This document shows, piece by piece, positions 6,169 to 7,354 of a stretch of 7,354 bases of DNA. The stretch comes from Zymomonas sp. (GTDB lineage Bacteria > Pseudomonadota > Alphaproteobacteria > Sphingomonadales > Sphingomonadaceae): positions 1 to 7,354 of the forward strand of contig JAIYAJ010000085.1 in assembly GCA_027489105.1 (NCBI GenBank). Direction: 5' to 3'. Position 1 is the first letter of the stretch, and every line of letters starts with the position of its first letter. Made by a program: the position numbers and the translations under genes. The notes under the pieces are model-generated. The model was not told the DNA's origin. It made no database searches and saw nothing but the letters and a program-made list of their open reading frames with translations.

Positions 6169-6720
6169 TCAGGCGGGGAAGGCGAGGCGGACGGGATCGG
6201 TGACGCCGTCCCAGTCGCGTGCGGCCTCGGCGACGCGGGCGAAGAAGGCGCTTTCCAGCGGGTGCTCCTCGACCAGTTCGATCATGCAGCCGATCGTCGG
6301 GCTGGTGTCGATATAGCAGAAGCGGACCTCGCCGAAGAGGCCGTCGAGCGCGCTCTGGGCACCCGTCGCGAGATAGCGGTCGCGGGTGGCGTCATAGTCG
6401 CTGGTGTAGATGCAGAAATGGTGGAAGCCCTGCTGACCCTTGGCGATCAGGTCGCGATAGGCCGACGGGCCGTCCGAATGCTGCTGGATCAGTTCGATCT
6501 GGACCCCGCCCGACTGGGCGATGGCGACCGAGAAGTCGAGGCCGCGGCTGGGCTGTCCGCGATAGTCGAGCTCGGCCAGGGCGATATGGGGCACGACGAA
6601 GAAGGGGCCGATGCCCGTCGTCCTGATCCAGGCATCGATCGCCGCGTCGAGATCCTCGACGATGAAGGCCGCCTGCATGAGGTGCGGTCCGGGCACGCCC
6701 GGGGTCACCGAAATCGACAT
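6169..6720 (-). CDS. VOC (glyoxalase/bleomycin resistance/extradiol dioxygenase) superfamily protein
   Basis: 183 residues from the ATG at 6720, preceded by AGGAG at 6-bp spacing; the frame is open further upstream, but that extension has no family likeness and overlaps the divergent oxygenase gene. Two beta-alpha-beta-beta-beta units are visible. Likely metal ligands are H13 (GPHLMQAAF), E76 (VQIELIQQ), H100 or H101 (GFHHFCIY) and E148 (GCMIELVEEH), the H/E pattern of glyoxalase-like and epimerase-like VOC proteins rather than the 2-His-1-carboxylate of extradiol dioxygenases. Members include glyoxalase I, methylmalonyl-CoA epimerase and many uncharacterised catabolic proteins. It is the first gene of the pair with the SnoaL-like protein and diverges from the Rieske oxygenase gene, so a role in turning over an oxygenated ring product is plausible but unproven. 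Confidence 0.86.
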   Translation of the reverse strand: MSISVTPGVPGPHLMQAAFIVEDLDAAIDAWIRTTGIGPFFVVPHIALAELDYRGQPSRGLDFSVAIAQSGGVQIELIQQHSDGPSAYRDLIAKGQQGFHHFCIYTSDYDATRDRYLATGAQSALDGLFGEVRFCYIDTSPTIGCMIELVEEHPLESAFFARVAEAARDWDGVTDPVRLAFPA

Positions 6721-6891
6721 ATCACTCTCCTGGCACTTTCTCCGGACGCGACCCTGCGGTGGGTGCGTCTCTGGCCCGGCAAGGTGAACCATGCCGTAGC
6801 GGCCGTGATCTGATCTTATTACCAGTACCAAGCCCTGGCCGCATCCCGCACCTTCCTCCGAATATCCGCGACGGCGGAGCAGGAGAGAGAG
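6721..6891. promoter_or_regulatory. Divergent promoter region between VOC and Rieske oxygenase genes
   Basis: 171 bp with ribosome sites at both ends (leftward AGGAG near 6727-6731, rightward AGGAG at 6881-6885). The less GC-rich centre carries a tandem TGATC-TGATC (6806-6815) and, just beside it, ACCAGTACCA (6821-6830), two ACCA units 2 bp apart. On the opposite strand this reads TTGGTACTGGT. TGGT/ACCA half-sites are common in operators of FadR-type GntR regulators, though those are inverted and these are direct. No clear sigma70 pair is visible. A shared regulator of both directions is inference. Confidence 0.45.
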
Positions 6892-7354
6892 ATGAGCCTG
6901 GACGAGAGGCTGGATGGGCGCGACCCGTCCGTTTTGCGCGGCGACCCGATCAGTGGGGAGCGCTATTATTCCCCGGAGTTCGCGGCCAAGGAGTGGGATC
7001 GGCTGTGGAAGCGGATCTGGCATGTGGCCGGCCGCACCGCCGAACTTCCCGAGCCGGGCGACTTCGTCGTCCATAATTTCCTGAAGGAATCGGTGATCTG
7101 CATCCGCCAGGACGACGGATCGATCCGGGCCTTCTACAACAGCTGCCGGCACCGCGGCATGCGGATGGTGCGGCAGAGCTCGTCGGTCGAGGCGATCACC
7201 TGCCCCTATCATGGCTGGCGCTGGGGCATCGACGGCGTCCTGCAGCAGGCCCAGGACGCGCATGATTTTCCCCAGGGCGACCCGTGCGGCAAGCTGAGCC
7301 TGCGCGAGCTGCGCTGCGACGTCTGGGGCGGCTTCGTCTGGTACACGATGGACC
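6892..7354 (+). CDS. Rieske [2Fe-2S] ring-hydroxylating oxygenase, large (alpha) subunit, N-terminal part
   Basis: The start ATG at 6892 has AGGAG 6 bp upstream. The 154 visible residues run MSLDERLDGRDPS onwards to the window edge without a stop. The Rieske domain is clear: ISGERYYSPEFAAKEWDRLW, the typical lead-in IWHVAGRTAELPEPGDFV, then cluster ligands C85 and H87 (NSCRHRGM) and C104 and H107 (CPYHGW), a C-x-H-x16-C-x2-H spacing, followed by the usual DVWGGFVW. The catalytic domain with mononuclear iron is beyond the window. Such enzymes dihydroxylate or demethylate aromatic or polycyclic substrates with electrons from a reductase, with or without ferredoxin. No beta subunit is visible. 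The leftward SnoaL-like protein has the beta-subunit fold but is not a convincing one. Substrate unknown. Confidence 0.93.
   Translation, partial: MSLDERLDGRDPSVLRGDPISGERYYSPEFAAKEWDRLWKRIWHVAGRTAELPEPGDFVVHNFLKESVICIRQDDGSIRAFYNSCRHRGMRMVRQSSSVEAITCPYHGWRWGIDGVLQQAQDAHDFPQGDPCGKLSLRELRCDVWGGFVWYTMD

Noticed and set aside
6142..6813. Rightward open frame (223 codons) opposite the VOC gene
   Set aside because: Shadow of the VOC gene; Asp/Glu/Gly-rich with no recognisable fold.
6721..7263. N-terminal extension of the VOC frame to 7263
   Set aside because: It would run antisense through the Rieske gene and its promoter, has no family likeness, and the ATG at 6720 has a good ribosome site.

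Overview
The window is GC-rich, densely packed chromosomal DNA with the look of an alphaproteobacterium, most likely a sphingomonad (Sphingomonadales). This rests on codon bias, a long TonB-dependent receptor, a Rieske ring-hydroxylating oxygenase next to small catabolic accessory proteins, and short intergenic gaps. The genus cannot be fixed from the sequence alone.

Left part (1-4135): the 3' two-thirds or so of a TonB-dependent outer-membrane receptor gene runs rightwards and ends 19 bp from a convergent leftward pair. In transcription order that pair is a TauD/TfdA-type Fe(II)/2-oxoglutarate dioxygenase and an amidohydrolase of the D-aminoacylase type. The two share an ATGA stop/start overlap and are probably translationally coupled. 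Receptor, oxygenase and hydrolase together suggest uptake and breakdown of an organic compound, but the substrate is not readable.

Middle part (about 4140-5590): a less GC-rich accessory block. A leftward three-gene set encodes a PIN-domain toxin, a ribbon-helix-helix antitoxin (toxin first, ATGA overlap) and a tiny two-helix membrane protein. Inverted repeats lie upstream of the PIN gene. Facing them is the 3' stub of a RelE/HigB-like toxin gene, whose 5' part is missing, followed by an apparently intact Cro/CI-type helix-turn-helix antitoxin. This reads as a dead toxin-antitoxin locus that kept its antitoxin and borders a second toxin-antitoxin cassette.

Right part (5709-7354): a leftward VOC-superfamily protein and SnoaL-like protein, 19 bp apart, diverge across a 171-bp regulatory region from the 5' part of a Rieske [2Fe-2S] oxygenase large-subunit gene, which runs off the window. 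The three look like one edge of an aromatic or polycyclic catabolic cluster. There are no RNA genes, CRISPR arrays or complete insertion sequences that I can recognise, and no stretch over 300 bp without a gene.
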